A stretch of 64,000 nucleotides of DNA from Madurella fahalii (lineage: Eukaryota > Ascomycota > Sordariomycetes > Sordariales), in the NCBI GenBank assembly GCA_029876055.1, contig CM056876.1:124001-188000 (forward strand), given 5' to 3'. Under the pieces are notes generated by a model. It worked only from the letters and a program-made list of their open reading frames with translations. It was not told where the DNA came from and did not search any database. Positions 1-11,633 of the stretch are shown one piece after another (the first letter of the stretch is position 1; the number at the start of each line of letters is the position of its first letter). Position numbers and translations under genes: made by a program.

Positions 1-2
1 AG

Positions 3-113
3 GAGCGGGAACTGGAGCGCGCTATGCAAGTCGGCAAGAAGGGGCTGCAAAGCCAACTGGCGGCAGAGAAACAGGCGGAAACCACCGTAGACATGAGCCA
101 GGGCGGCTCATAA
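3..113 (+). CDS. 3' end of a gene, product unknown (partial)
   Basis: Reading from base 3 gives an open frame of 36 codons that ends in TAA at 111-113. The residues are highly charged and Gln/Lys/Glu/Ala-rich (start ERELERAMQVGKKGLQSQ, end VDMSQGGS). This looks like the C-terminal end of an alpha-helical or coiled-coil protein. The gene starts outside the window, so no family can be named. The following 140 bases before the convergent TAPT1-family stop are too short for another gene, so the two genes meet tail to tail. It is called on an open frame and composition only. Confidence 0.45.
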   Translation, partial: ERELERAMQVGKKGLQSQLAAEKQAETTVDMSQGGS

Positions 114-256
114 GCCGACGATTGCGATCAAATCAGAGTAAAGTGCGGCGTGCTGCGTACATTGACTACTACATGCTATCCCATGCCGTGAACCGACGCC
201 GTGCAATGCAATCCCAACGACCGCTTCTCCGAACATGAGCCTACAATACTTATACA

Positions 257-3200
257 TTACCAAATCCTCCTCGCAACCATCTCATATCTCACCACCCCCG
301 AGAAGTCCTTCTCCTTTTCTCTCTCAGCCTTCTCTTCGGCCTTCCGCTCTTTTTCCCTCACCTTCCTCAACCCCTCCACATCCTCCCCAAAGATCCACCG
401 CCTCCGGTCGTCCCCGACCTCCACCTGCCCATACCCCCCGGTACGCTTCCCCTTGGCATCAAACGACTCCCTCTCCGCCTTGCCGATGGCGATCGCGTGC
501 TCCTTGGCCTTCATCTGCGCGTACCTGTCCCGCGCATACCGCAGGAGGAGCATCCCCAGCAGCAGCTTCACCACGAGCAAGACGAGAAAGATGAGCAGGA
601 AGACCACGACCATGGTCACGGCGGCAATGACGTCGTCGCTGGTGAAGCGCAGGCTGAGCCACAAGCGAGATGCCACGCCGGGGACCGGGCCGGTCGCGTT
701 GTCGGAGAGATTGGCGCCGTCGACATACGGGAAGCCGTAGACGGCGCGGCCGAGGGCGTTGCGGATGAGGTTGTCGAGACGGTCCAGGGCGGCAACCATG
801 GCCGGCGACGGCGTGGCAGACTCGGTGGAGAGCGAGGTTTGCGTTGAGGGGGGACGGGGGTCGGGAGATGGGCGGCGAGGAACATGTTGTAGATCTGGAC
901 CGAGGCGCGGATGAAGAGGCAGGAGAGGGGAAGCAGCGGGAGGCCGAGACGGCGGGTGAGCGAGGGGGTTACAAAGGCCTGTACTCGTCAGACACCGCCG
1001 GCGGTGACGGAGGTGGGAGACTCACGTTCGTGTAGTAGTCCTTGCATAGGATGTCTAGGATCCTACTGTAAAAGGTCGGCTTGATGTTGTTAAATTTGTT
1101 GATGTAGGCATGCTTGATCCAATCGACAATCATCTCGCTGCCAATGACCACGATGAACGGAGACAGCACCTCACCCGACCACAGCCACGACGGCAGGATG
1201 GTGAAACTCGCGGGCAAGATGGACGGAGTGTGCAACGGGACGCTGCTAGGCCCGCCGTCCTCGCTCCCGGCTCCCGGAACCGACAGTCTGCCAACCTCGA
1301 CAATGTTGCGCATGCCAATGATGATCAGCATGATCCAGAGCTGGAACCGCTCGACAATGTCGGCACATGTAAGCTGGAAGGTGTTTTCCTTCTCAAAGCG
1401 CTTAAAGACTGCGCTCTTGATCTCGACGAACTGGTTGGAGAGCAGAAGCGTCAAGAGCGCATTGGAATACGAGTTGACGGCAACGTTGAGGGCGATGACC
1501 TGGTAAAAGAGGACGACGGAATGCAAGATGTTGTACACGAGAGCGAGAACAAACATGCCCAGAGGCAGCATCACCCGTGAGCGGCCCGAGCTGTTCCTAG
1601 ACAGTGTCTCGGCGCTAAAGAGGCACTCGAAGACGTCCTGACCTAGGGCTGACAGGAGGCGGTCTCCAACCTCGAGCAGGTTGTAGATGGCATACAGCTT
1701 TATGGCTGACTGGGCCCGGATTAAGTGGTACATGCGGCTAGCATCGAGATTCATCAGCGCAATAGAGCTGCAGATTATGATGGCGCCCTGGAGAAGATCA
1801 GCTTTGTGGAAGCTGGTCAGGTTCGAAGGGCTCGACTTTGTGCGGCGGTGTCGGAACACCCCAGCCGGCCTCGCGCTCGGTTTTGTCGAGGAGCCATGCA
1901 GACGGAGATTCTCATTACGGCGTGCTGAGGAATCAACGGGAGCCGAGGATACCGCAGTGGAACGGGCGGCGGCGCCATTGTCTCGCGCTCGGCTCTGGCT
2001 TCTAGACCCGGCTCGACTGCCATGGCTACTTGCCTCCGAGACCGAACGGCCGCGTCGTCCTCGTTGCCACATACGCCCTAACCCGTACCATACGAACCCC
2101 ACGAGCCAGCGGATTTCCTTGCCGATAACATGTGCCCACCACCGCGCTAGTACCGAGGCCGCAATGCAGAAGCGCATTGGCAGTACGGTAAATGTCCACA
2201 GCCAAGCATCGAAGCAAGCCAGTGCGCCAAAACTCATGGCCTTCTCGAGAAACCATGGTAGGAGCAGGAAGTTCTTGAGCCGCTCAAACTTGATGGCATT
2301 AGATTCATATGGGAGGTCGCTGGCATAAGAGTGGTGGATATATAGTGGGCTCGGCCGTTGCCCTGCAAGTTCCAGCTGCAGTAATGTTGGTACGGACATT
2401 GGTGGGAGCGGAATTGTCGGTGGTATGGGGGACGGCAGATCTGGCTGTGGTACTTCGTTTCGAGCCGGCGCGGCTGCTTTGTTCGTTGACGGGTGGTTGT
2501 TTCGGCCTTCTAAATCGAGAGGCGGTGGTCGAGGGATCGGGTGGAAGGAGTTGCGACGAGTAGAGGACTGCTGGCTCGGTGGTTGGCTTGTAGACTTCCG
2601 CCTGCTCATGGGCGGTGTCGATAAGGTCCGGGCACTCACGGTTGGCCGCCGTTGGGGGTTCGCCCGTGGGTTCACCCCATCTTCCCGACGCCCCGTACCT
2701 CGAAGTTCTGTCTCGTTTGGCTGAACGGCTAGCGGCTGTGCCGCTGCAGAAGGCTGTCGGCTCGTTTCGACGATACCCGCGCTCAGTGGGGGGTCAGATG
2801 CCTCGCGGGCTGGGATGGCGGCAACTGGCAGGGACTCGGGAGCGGCCGTCAATTCCTGGATCTTCGACGCGGAAAGCCGCCTGACGCCGTCGGGGTTGCT
2901 CGTCTTAGTACTCGACCGGCTTCGGGTTTTAGTGCCGCTTACGCTCACGAGAGCGGGCTCGGGCGCGCTGCGCTCGGGAGATACGGGTTCCTTGGGATGT
3001 CCGCCATCGCTCTGGCTGTCGCTGGACGGATCGGGGGTCGGCACCCCCTTAGTTGGGCTCGAAACGGCTCGCTCTCGTGCCAACTGCGATCCGGCGACGG
3101 ATCTCGGGGGAGGATCGCTCGGGGTCAACATCGGCGAGGGAAGGTGTGTAACTGTCGACGGCGAGTCTCTCCTGCTTCGAGAACCATTTTCGAGGTTGTT

Positions 3201-3302
3201 AGTCCCCGAGGATTTGCTAGGCGTGACGTTGGACATGTTGGAAGCCGCAGTTCCGGACGCCAAAGGCGGCTCCCCTGCGCCGCTCCGAACTGGGTTTTCC
3301 AT
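257..3302 (-). CDS. TAPT1/DUF747 family ER membrane protein (with an apparent frame break)
   Basis: The long first exon (3302-1026, 759 codons) starts with a Ser/Pro/Thr-rich disordered N-terminus of about 310 residues. The conserved TAPT1 block follows, with YESNAIKFERLKNFLLLPW, PMRFCIAA, the signature HKADLLQGAIIICSSIALM and NILHSVVLFYQVIALNVAVN. A 47-nt intron (979-1025, GTGAG donor, CTGAC branch, ACAG acceptor) leads to the last exon. That exon has a strong membrane segment (VTMVVVFLLIFLVLLVVKLL) and a charged Lys/Glu tail ending at 257-259. Within it the conserved text reads in one frame to MFLAAHLPTPVPP, then continues as STQTSLSTESATP one frame away. The switch lies at a six-G run (848-853), where seven would restore the frame. 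TAPT1 proteins (yeast Emp65) are ER membrane proteins. Whether the break is a sequencing error or a mutation cannot be told here. Confidence 0.88.
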
Positions 3303-3917
3303 GGCTTTGTAGACACAGGAGAGCCTGTTTTAGGCCATGGCGACGATTGAATCCAGCGGCAAGTACCGACGTGAATTGAGTGGTACCCGACCGAAAGAGC
3401 TTGGAAGCGATAAACCTGCTCGGTAATGCACAAAGGACAACTTTGACAATGGGTTCCAATTCAGCCTTGTGCAGCTGCCAATCGCGAAGCCCCCGGTTTG
3501 CCCCACTTTTTAAGCCACTAACAGGACTTGGGGCTTGAGAACTCCCAGGGGAGTTTCAGGGTTTAATAAATTTTTGTGATTCGCCTTCATGTTGGACTTC
3601 TGCACTCTCTGCTCTTTGACTGATTCACTTTCTAAGGCTGGCGGTTTGAGCGTAATTTTGGGCCGGGAGAATGAAGCCATTACAGCTACCTAGTGCCCTT
3701 TGATGCAGAGTCCTTGGAGGGGTTACGGTTCTACGTCAATAGCGCCTCGGAACTGGCAGTGTTTACCTTATTTAGAATCGCGCCGGAAAGACGAATAGCT
3801 TGTCTGAAGGTGAGTCACATCGAGGAGCCGTCGTGTGGACAAGACGGACAACATCAGTCTCATGTGGCTTCAAATTTGGCATCGTAAGCTTCGCAAAACA
3901 CCTAGACGCCCGTCACA
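3303..3917. promoter_or_regulatory. Divergent intergenic region between the TAPT1-family and GNAT genes
   Basis: About 615 bases separate two divergently transcribed start codons, so the region should hold both promoters. It has a run rich in A/T at about 3560-3580 (aataaatttttgtgat). I see no convincing TATA box placed for either gene and no other coding signal. Confidence 0.4.
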
Positions 3918-4562
3918 ATGGCCGCCGATGATTTTGCTAGCCCACCGGCTCCTAAAACGGCCAATACTGGACACATCTCCCTCTGCGGCCATCACCAATG
4001 CCCGCTCTCGTTCGAGGTCTCTCTTGCCTCACCAAGTCTCGCAGCCGACGCGGCCTTCGTAACCTACCTTACCAACCTAATAAACACAGCCTACCGCTCT
4101 TCGGAAGCCGAGTTCTGGCAGCCGGGCAAATTCACCCGCTGCTCCGCCGCTGAACTCAGCAGTTACATCCAGTCCTCGCAGATCGTCGTCGCCTGGCAGT
4201 GCGGCTCATCCCACACAGACCCTGCCGACTTGGTGGGATGCGTGCGGTTGCAAATGCTTGACGGCAGCACCGCCGCCTGCGGCATGCTCGTCTGCGACCC
4301 TGCCGCCCGGGGCACCGGGGTCGGCCGGGGGCTGGTCACGTTCGCGGAGGAGTGGGCAAAGGGCCGAGGGGCGGAGCAGATGCAGGTCGAGGTAATCGTT
4401 GGGGATGGCTGGGTGCATGAGTTAAAGGACAGGTTGGCCGGGTGGTATGAGCGACGGGGGTACCAGCTGTTGAGGGTGGGAGAGGTGCGGGACGAGGTGC
4501 CCTGGTTGGCGGACATTTTGGCGAAGAGGGCGAGGGTTAAGGTGTTCCGGAAGGTGCTATAG
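3918..4562 (+). CDS. GNAT-family N-acetyltransferase
   Basis: Intronless gene of 214 codons starting at the first ATG of the open frame. The C-terminal half carries the GNAT fold signature: a beta strand with MLVCDPAARG followed by the acetyl-CoA pyrophosphate-binding loop and helix TGVGRGLVTFAEEWAKGRG (motif A, consensus R/Q-x-x-G-x-G/A). The later WYERRGYQLLRVGE matches motif B (Y-E-x-x-G-F/Y). An upstream NTAYRSSEAEFW segment is the usual alpha1 region. Members transfer an acetyl group from acetyl-CoA to an amine; the substrate cannot be read from the sequence. The last 20 residues (AKRARVKVFRKVL) are basic. It is transcribed away from the TAPT1-family gene. Confidence 0.85.
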   Translation: MAADDFASPPAPKTANTGHISLCGHHQCPLSFEVSLASPSLAADAAFVTYLTNLINTAYRSSEAEFWQPGKFTRCSAAELSSYIQSSQIVVAWQCGSSHTDPADLVGCVRLQMLDGSTAACGMLVCDPAARGTGVGRGLVTFAEEWAKGRGAEQMQVEVIVGDGWVHELKDRLAGWYERRGYQLLRVGEVRDEVPWLADILAKRARVKVFRKVL

Positions 4563-4880
4563 CAGGGCAGGCGACGTACCGTACAGTACCGTGATCGTAA
4601 GCGGCGTTGCCCCGCCCCCGCTGCAGATGTAGGCGGGGCCGCTTGCGTGCTCTGGATCGAGGGTCATGGAGTGGAAACTACAGAAACTCGAGTTGAAGAT
4701 CGACAAATTCTGTTCCAGCATCTTGCCAATAATCCCAGTGAACGCTCCCTTCAAGTTTTTCGAGACCCTAATATCGTCTTTGTGCGTTGAGCGCATTTAC
4801 TCTCTGCGCTACTGATAGCACACCCTCTGAGCCTTTGGGTCGCGCGTTTCCTAGTTCCAGGTACCAGACAAGTGTCCGCC
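4563..4880. other. Short intergenic spacer
   Basis: 318 bases between two genes on the + strand. It serves as terminator region for the acetyltransferase and promoter for the dienelactone hydrolase. No further feature is seen. Confidence 0.4.
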
Positions 4881-5754
4881 ATGGCTTCCAACCCCCCGGG
4901 AAGATGTTGCACCATTGGCATTAAGCATGAGCAAGTATCCGTCGAGGCCATCAAAGGAAATAAGTTACTGATGCTAAGAAACCCAGTGGCACTCCCACGG
5001 GCAAGACGGTCAAGGTTGCCAACAAGTACGAGGGCTACCTCGCGACCCCGCCCGCCGAGAAGGAGCACAAAGGCGTTGGCATCCTTATCATCCCCGACGT
5101 GATTGGCATCTGGCAAAACAGCAAGCTGACGGCCGACCAATTCGCTGCCAACGGTTACCTGACACTACTGCTCGACGTGTTCAACGGCGACGCCCTCACG
5201 CTCGGCCCCCGTCCGGCGGGGTTCAACATCATGGACTGGGTCGCCAAGGGCTCCGACGGTAATAACCCGCATACCAAAGAGGCGGTCGACCCCATCGTTG
5301 TGGATGGCATCAAGGCGCTGAAGGAGGAGTATGGGATTACAAAGATTGGAGGGGTCGGATACTGCTTTGGTGCCAAGGTATACCCGAGTTCGCTGGAAAC
5401 ATGGGGATGCAAAACTGACTGGTTATCGCGCAGTATGTCGTCCGTCACTACAAAGACGGCATCAAAGTCGGCTATGTTGCGCATCCATCGTTCGTGGATG
5501 AAGACGAGCTCGAGGCCATCACTGGCCCGCTTGCCATCTCGGCTGCCGAGACCGACTCCATCTTCCCTGCGGAGAAGCGGCACCGCTCTGAGGAGATCCT
5601 CAAGAAGACTGGTCAGCCGTATCAGATCAACTTGTTCTCGGGCGTCGAGCATGGATTTGCCATGCGTGGTGACCCCTCGATCAAGGTGGAGCGGTTTGCC
5701 AAGGAGCAGGCCTTCTTGCAAGCTGTAACTTGGTTTGACGAGCACCTCCTGTGA
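4881..5754 (+). CDS. Dienelactone hydrolase family protein
   Basis: Three exons, 4881-4930, 4987-5377 and 5434-5754, give 253 residues. The fold is alpha/beta-hydrolase of the dienelactone hydrolase type. The nucleophile elbow is GYCFGAK (Cys about 143), the acid lies in AAETDSIFP (Asp about 188) and the base in EHGFAMRGD (His about 220). This Cys-Asp-His set is the family's usual triad, in place of Ser. Dienelactone hydrolases open the lactone formed in ortho-cleavage of (chloro)catechols, but many fungal paralogues act on other esters, so the substrate is open. The second intron is ordinary (GTATAC...GCGCAG). The first keeps the frame best as a GC-AG intron (GCAAGT at 4931, CCCAG ending 4986), giving the expected GTPTGKTVKV start of exon 2. 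An alternative GTATCC donor with a TAAG acceptor also keeps frame. Confidence 0.88.
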
Positions 5755-6738
5755 CTACGGGATTCGGAGGCGAAGCCAAAGCTGTAATTAGATAGCAAGC
5801 TTGAGTACTGGTTTCAACTATTGCAGGTTGTCAAACCGAGCCTCCGTCACCTAGAGGCACCATCCTGTCCTTGCTAACCTGGTTCCAACACCATCTGCCG
5901 AACCGAGTCTTGTTCTCATGAGGGGCATAAAAGCGCCGGTAATTAGCTGTTAGTATTTCCCGGTTCCCGTCCATTGGATGCATCCACATCCTTCCAGAGT
6001 CAGAACACGTTGGAAGTCCTTCACGCGGATACCTGTTCCTCAAATCTGCTGAGGAAGTGCCTCATCTGCGCAGACTAACCATTCTGTGGATAATCGCCGG
6101 TATACCCCTGGTACAAATAATAAACCTGGTCTCGGATCTCCACGGGTTCAGTTTCATCTCGCTGTGCCCTCAAAAGAGCCCGGTATCCATAACAACACTC
6201 ATAAGGTCTTCCTACGAACTCCTGTCCCAGACCTTAATGATACAAAGCATGGTTAGCTAGCGTTTCCTGCGGAATATATCATGCAGCTGCGAAGTAACGT
6301 TTCACGCTACTGCTGAATAGCCCCCTCATATTCGTACCACAGTCCCCCAGTTTTGATCCCAGGCGCACGTTCCAAAGGAACATCATCTGTAGAACGTCGC
6401 CTTGTTTTCTTCACGCATCAAGAACCTGGAGCCTCTCGGCATCGTAATTGGCGCGACGTGACACTTGCCAGACTAGAGGTTCTCGGCTTCCGGCCTTCAT
6501 CGCCTGATATCCTGCATGTGAGCACATAAGGTATTCATTTACCGTTAGATAAACACCGTAGCTTTCCCCGTACAGCAAACTCCCGCCAGGCCCGTCAATG
6601 TCAGAACTTGCTGTTTGAGGCTCGCTGTATGAACCTGAAGATGTGGTGAATTAGGTCTAAACCGTCTGATAGGAGCCCATGATGCCCGCGGACGCCAACT
6701 AGAGTACCTTAACCATAAAGCCGAGCTCTAGTGCTATC
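5755..6738. other. Intergenic region without a supported gene
   Basis: Only short, unrelated open frames occur on both strands and none has splice partners or recognisable motifs. The region separates the dienelactone hydrolase gene from the convergent membrane-protein gene. Confidence 0.4.
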
Positions 6739-8865
6739 TTAAAAAGTATATGTTCCCGTGAGTACTCCAATCATTTCCACCAGGACTCCAGATACGCAAC
6801 ACGCGTTAAACGATATTATGAAAAGTTTTCGCGGTCCAACTCCAATACTCATGTACGCTCCAAAACTGGCGGCCCAGGAGGCTATGGTAGAGACCAGGAA
6901 TCTCCCTGATACCATCCACAACGAAAAGAAAACGACGAAAAGAACAAAATGCACCAAAAATGCAGTCCCTTGCACGATCTCAGCTGTAAAGCACTTCCAC
7001 AGCCCTTCGAAGATGCCTACTAGGTCCCGCTCCTTGTGAACATCAAACGACACGGCGCCACCGCCTAGACGACTCCGGACTTCAGCCTTCAATTCCTCAT
7101 CAGTCATGGTGGTGGGGACAATATTCGCGGCTCTAAGCTCTTTGCTTATGACTTCGGCCAGGTGGAGAACGCATCTCCAACCCCTTGGCACTTCTAGATA
7201 ACCCTCGATTGGCAAATTGAACTGGGCGTGGAGCCACATCATGTGGAGTCCCACTGTCCAAATCAGGAGGGCGACACACGTAAAGAAGAGTTGTAGAAAG
7301 GAAAAGCCCCATTGATAACGCTGGGAAAACTGTTAGCCCCAAGGACGGAGATGTACGGAAAACCCCTCAAGGGCCCAACCGCGGTACTTACATCTGAGAT
7401 TGTTTGGCATTTGCCGTGGGTCCTGATGTAATCAATGGAGTATATGTAATTAAGGGCAGAAAATCTTGCCTGTGACTTGTTCCGAAAGGGGTACTGATTT
7501 GTCGTGGGATCCACCCAGCCATGTCCAAATAGCGCGGGCGAACCATCTTCGACGAGATAGAATGCTGTTACGTTCAGTGATGGTGGCTCAAGTCTATGAT
7601 AGGGTGCGCAGAGAGAGCGGTTTGATCCGCGGCCGTAAAAGCCATTTAACGAGACATCTAGCTGCGCCGTAAGCCGTGAGGTCTAGACATCCGAGCAGTC
7701 GACTTCTCCTGGGGCCCTCACACTCGGATGTTTGCCATTGCAACCGGCAGTTCTGACTATTCTGGCTGTCCGGGCTGTAGTAATGGCACGGATCTCGAGG
7801 CGAGTAATCCTTTTGGTAGATGAGTGGTTCTCCTGGAGCATACTTGTCAGAATCTCCGCCCTCAAATTCGGGGATAGGATTCGCGCCAACCGGTACCGGT
7901 GTCCGCATTGTATGGGATAATGGAGTCGCTGGCCATGTTGATTCTCTGCCCGTCATGGATGATGTATGCTACCAAGTTAAAGTCGGAGAACTTGATATAG
8001 TTGCCACTATAATCTCTGACGAAACCTTCTGTGCTCCCAACATAGCCAGTCATGGCGCTCGCGAGAGTTGGAAATGCTAAAGTAAACAGCAGTGCTAGAG
8101 TCAGGAAAACTAAGATAACCTTGGATGGCAGGACTCGACTGGAGCCAATGTCCCGGGCAATGCGAAAGATGGAAAGTGGCGATGCTTCTTGGTGTAAGAA
8201 AATAATCCAAAACGCCGAATACGTGATTAACCGGGATTCGATTAGGACAGCGGTGTAGTCGGCAAGCACCGTCCATGTGAAGTAGGCTACGAACGCTTGT
8301 CCCACTCGGCCGACCACCTCGTACAATCTCAGCCTCTAGTCCCCTATTGTGAGAGTACCTGAGCACTTACAATGTCCCAGAGAATATCGAGGACTTTTGC
8401 TTCGGTGAAGGTAAAGGAACCGACCCAGAGCGTAATTTGGAAGAATCCTTGTCCCGACCACCACCTGTAATCGTTCAGAAAGGGACTAAAAGTGCTGTCC
8501 GGCTTGCATGACGATTGGGAAGAAGAAACTGAGCCCCAGAACGCAAGGAAGATGACGAGTGCAAACAAAAGTGACGACCAAATGAAGAGAAGTGATCGTT
8601 TGCCGTACTCCAACCAAGTAGCGAAGCGGGGTGGTGGGGTTGTCTGAGTCCCCGAGCAGCTTTCAACGTCTTGGCGCGTTGGAGACCGTAACCGTGGTAA
8701 TAACGACGGTAACAACAAGTGTACCAGGTTGGTCATTGTCGGATTACTGGGTAGACCGTTGTCTCCAAAGAGGAGTTGAGTAACCGGGTAGAGCGCGGTA
8801 CTATTGATATAGTAAAGGGAGCGTATAGGACTGGTTCTTAACTCATAGAGAGGCTTTGGTCTCAA
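6739..8865 (-). CDS. Polytopic membrane protein of a fungal uncharacterised family
   Basis: Five exons close in phase: 8865-8371, 8335-7897, 7832-7722, 7657-7392 and 7320-6739, giving about 630 residues. Introns at 7833-7896, 7658-7721 and 7321-7391 have clear donors, branch points and acceptors; the 35-nt intron 8336-8370 is unusually short and less certain. Hydrophobic spans include SLLFALVIFLAFW, YSAFWIIFLH, VILVFLTLALLFTLAFPTLA (followed by SAMTGY), FSFLQLFFTCVALLIWTVGL and FLVHFVLFVVFFSLWMV. A Cys- and Asn-rich loop (NRSLCAPYHRLEPPSLNVTA) fits a lumenal or extracellular domain. I recognise the arrangement as a widespread Pezizomycotina membrane-protein family with no known function. No in-frame ATG precedes 8865, so a short upstream exon is probably missing from this model. 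Confidence 0.75.
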
Positions 8866-11633
8866 TATGTCACTTGTAATGTTGCGTTGACTGCATCACA
8901 TTACTGGCCACTCTTTTCTGGCCTAGCGACTTCCAGGCTCCCAAGGCCTACATCTTAGGGCAGGGTAGGCACTCTAAGCCCTTGAACTGCGCCGCATGTG
9001 GAGGACACTCGGTATAATCTGGCTAAAAAGCACCTGCTGTACTTCGCTCGGCCATGAACGGGTTGCCTTTACCGCGCATGCATCTTGTGGTTTGTGAACT
9101 GCCTTGTCAGATACAATATAAATTAGGCACCACGTCGCATCGGCCGCATCGGCCGCATCCCGGTCAACCATCACTTTGGAGTTCGTGGGTCCCCGAGGCT
9201 CACGTCTCTCCCTACGCATTACAGTACTATCGGGGGATTGGAACCCCGCCACAAGAACGACCAGCGTGGAATGTTCGGGGTACTTAGATGCCGAGCAAGG
9301 ATATGGGTGATGGCTGCCTATATCTTCTCGTTATTCTCTTGATGCGAGCAGCTGAAGGTTATCCATCGCCAAATGCGAGCGAGGATAAGGTGCTTCAAGT
9401 TTGAATGCCGCTCGACAGTCATCCGAATCTGCCTCCATGTCATCGAAAATGGCGCTGTGCCAGTAAATAAGCATGGAACCACACTGTATGATCTTGCGCT
9501 GACCAGTGCCATTCCAGTCTTATCAGGCAAACATTGAAGCAGAATTTGTTCAATGGTCCGCGTACAACAGATACGACGACAACGGGCTTCAGTATCGCTG
9601 ACCTCTATACAGATGAAAAATCAGAGATCTACCACATTGAAGGCACCTCATAATTCGTATCGGCCGCATATGAACCTAACCACCAACCTGGTTAACACAA
9701 GGCGTCGTCAAAGTGAGCACTGCGTTCGAGCAATCTAGGACCATCAATAATTACCGGGAGACATCATATGGAAGCTCACGATGTGCTTCTCGACGTTGGT
9801 TGATGCTTTCGGGTCGTGAACACTATGCGACGTAGTTTGCCCGCTGCCATGTCAAGATTATCTCGGGACATTCGCAATGTGTCAAGCAGGGAGCGGACTG
9901 TGTCGTAGATACTGGTGCCGGTTTCAATGGGAACGATGGGTGCCAGACTGTGCGGCCTTGTGTTCTGCGATCGTGGCCTGAATCTCGGTTGGCTGAAACC
10001 GGGGGGCCATATCATCTCGTTCTTAGAAGACGCCAGGTCGTCCAAGATCACGATGTTCCGTCAACCTAGAGGAAGATACATAGAGAGCACCACAGTATTG
10101 TCTTCAAAAGATTGAGGTATGCTCAGTTGATACCATATACGCTGTGTAAGAGGAGGCAATGAGGCAATTGCGGACACAGCGTGTCTGTACACAGCTGAAA
10201 ACAGGGCATGATTGATCTTATCGACACTCATGCGTACATCTTCGTCTGAATAAGCTGTCTAATGCTCTCTGCTACGGTTTCTTTGAGCGGTCTATGATAG
10301 TGGTTAGTTTCGTTGGGCCATTGTGCGTAGAATCCCTGAATATCTGATAGGGAAGAGCGACACGTCCTGCCCTGACTTTAGCAGCCAGTATAGAAGCTCC
10401 AGTTCATGGTACTTGAGGTGGAGTAGACAAAGGGCGCTGGAATAAGTGTGCAATAGATGGTCTGATGAGACAAGTGTGAGGAAGATTTAGACTTATGTCC
10501 TTCTCCCGCCCCTGCTCATCGCCATGCTTACATCCGATTTTAGTCTATCCCTGGACAACACACGTTCCGAACCGTATAAGCCCATCTCTGTCACGTCTCA
10601 TTACCGGCATTGTAACGCCGCCCTGACATTGGGATCCCATAACTTGATGCTGGAGGTATCGGGGGGTGCTGTACTTAACCCGACAGCGGACGCCACAGAG
10701 GGATCGCGAGAAGGCTTGCACATTGGCAGCATGGATACATGGCAGAAGAGGCGAAGACTCGGATATCGCCTGATCCGACTGGTAAAGGGTGGTGGCACAT
10801 GGCTTACAAGCGCGGGTGTAACCGTTCCGAACCATATTTCAATACTACTTGCCCATACTGGACCAAGTTTGGCCCCCACCGAAGGTTCTCGTAAATTTGG
10901 AGCTGCGAGAGTGCGGCCCGTCAGGCTGCTGATGACGCACCCAGGTGCTTACGTTACGGATTTCTCGGTCAATAAACCGTCTGCCCAAGCGAGGAAGAGT
11001 TAGGTACCTATATACCTACTGTTGAGTCGGATAATTTCAGTTTACTAATTGCTTTGGTACCTAGTTTCCTTAACACCTCTCTGATCGACCCCAAGCACCC
11101 GATCCTAAACAACATGTTTACAATGTTGCGAAGCCGTTGACGCAGAGGAGATATATCCCATCACGCATAAGTAAAGCGGGATTTGTTTTAGGCGTTCGTG
11201 ACACGATGTCCTATCTTCACTGGTGGTTTTGCGCGCACCGACGTTGGGGACGCCTGACTCCGGTGTTTGATCTGTGTACGCCAGGTTTTCTTCTCACACC
11301 GGCGGAAAATCTGTGGCGGCAATACTAGTAACAAAACATACATGGAGTGCGCCGGCTTGTTGCAGACAGTAAAGTGGTGAGCACCAATACTGGAGTCACA
11401 CCTAGCCACTCCCGAACACGGCTTTGGCCGCTGTGGTGTTCAAAATGGTCTTGCAAGCTCTAGCTATTATCCCAGGAGAGTTTCATTGGCCATTCTCAGT
11501 TGATGTCATGTGGAAGCCCGGACACGGCAATGACCAATGTCATCTATACGACTCGTGTACACTGCGCACACCCTCCTGCTATGAACCTCCCGGAGGACCT
11601 TCCGACAAATTTGATGAGGCTCACATTGTATAA
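8866..11633. other. Long intergenic region, no supported gene
   Basis: About 2.8 kb with only short open frames on both strands. It must contain the missing first exon or promoter of the membrane-protein gene near 8870-9060. Small palindromic GGTACCTA-type motifs occur at about 11003-11070. Nothing else could be supported. Confidence 0.4.

Noticed and set aside
7722..7960. Apparent multiple frameshifts in the five-exon membrane protein
   Set aside because: Two 64-nt introns (7,833-7,896 and 7,658-7,721) with good splice and branch sites explain the frame changes and the exon phases sum correctly.
9318..9530. Thioesterase-like DHTVWFH in one frame on the minus strand
   Set aside because: A seven-residue match with stops around it and no continuing family text.
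10524..11003. 159-codon open frame on the + strand with overlapping frames on the minus strand
   Set aside because: No motif, no signal peptide, and codon use unlike the confident genes.
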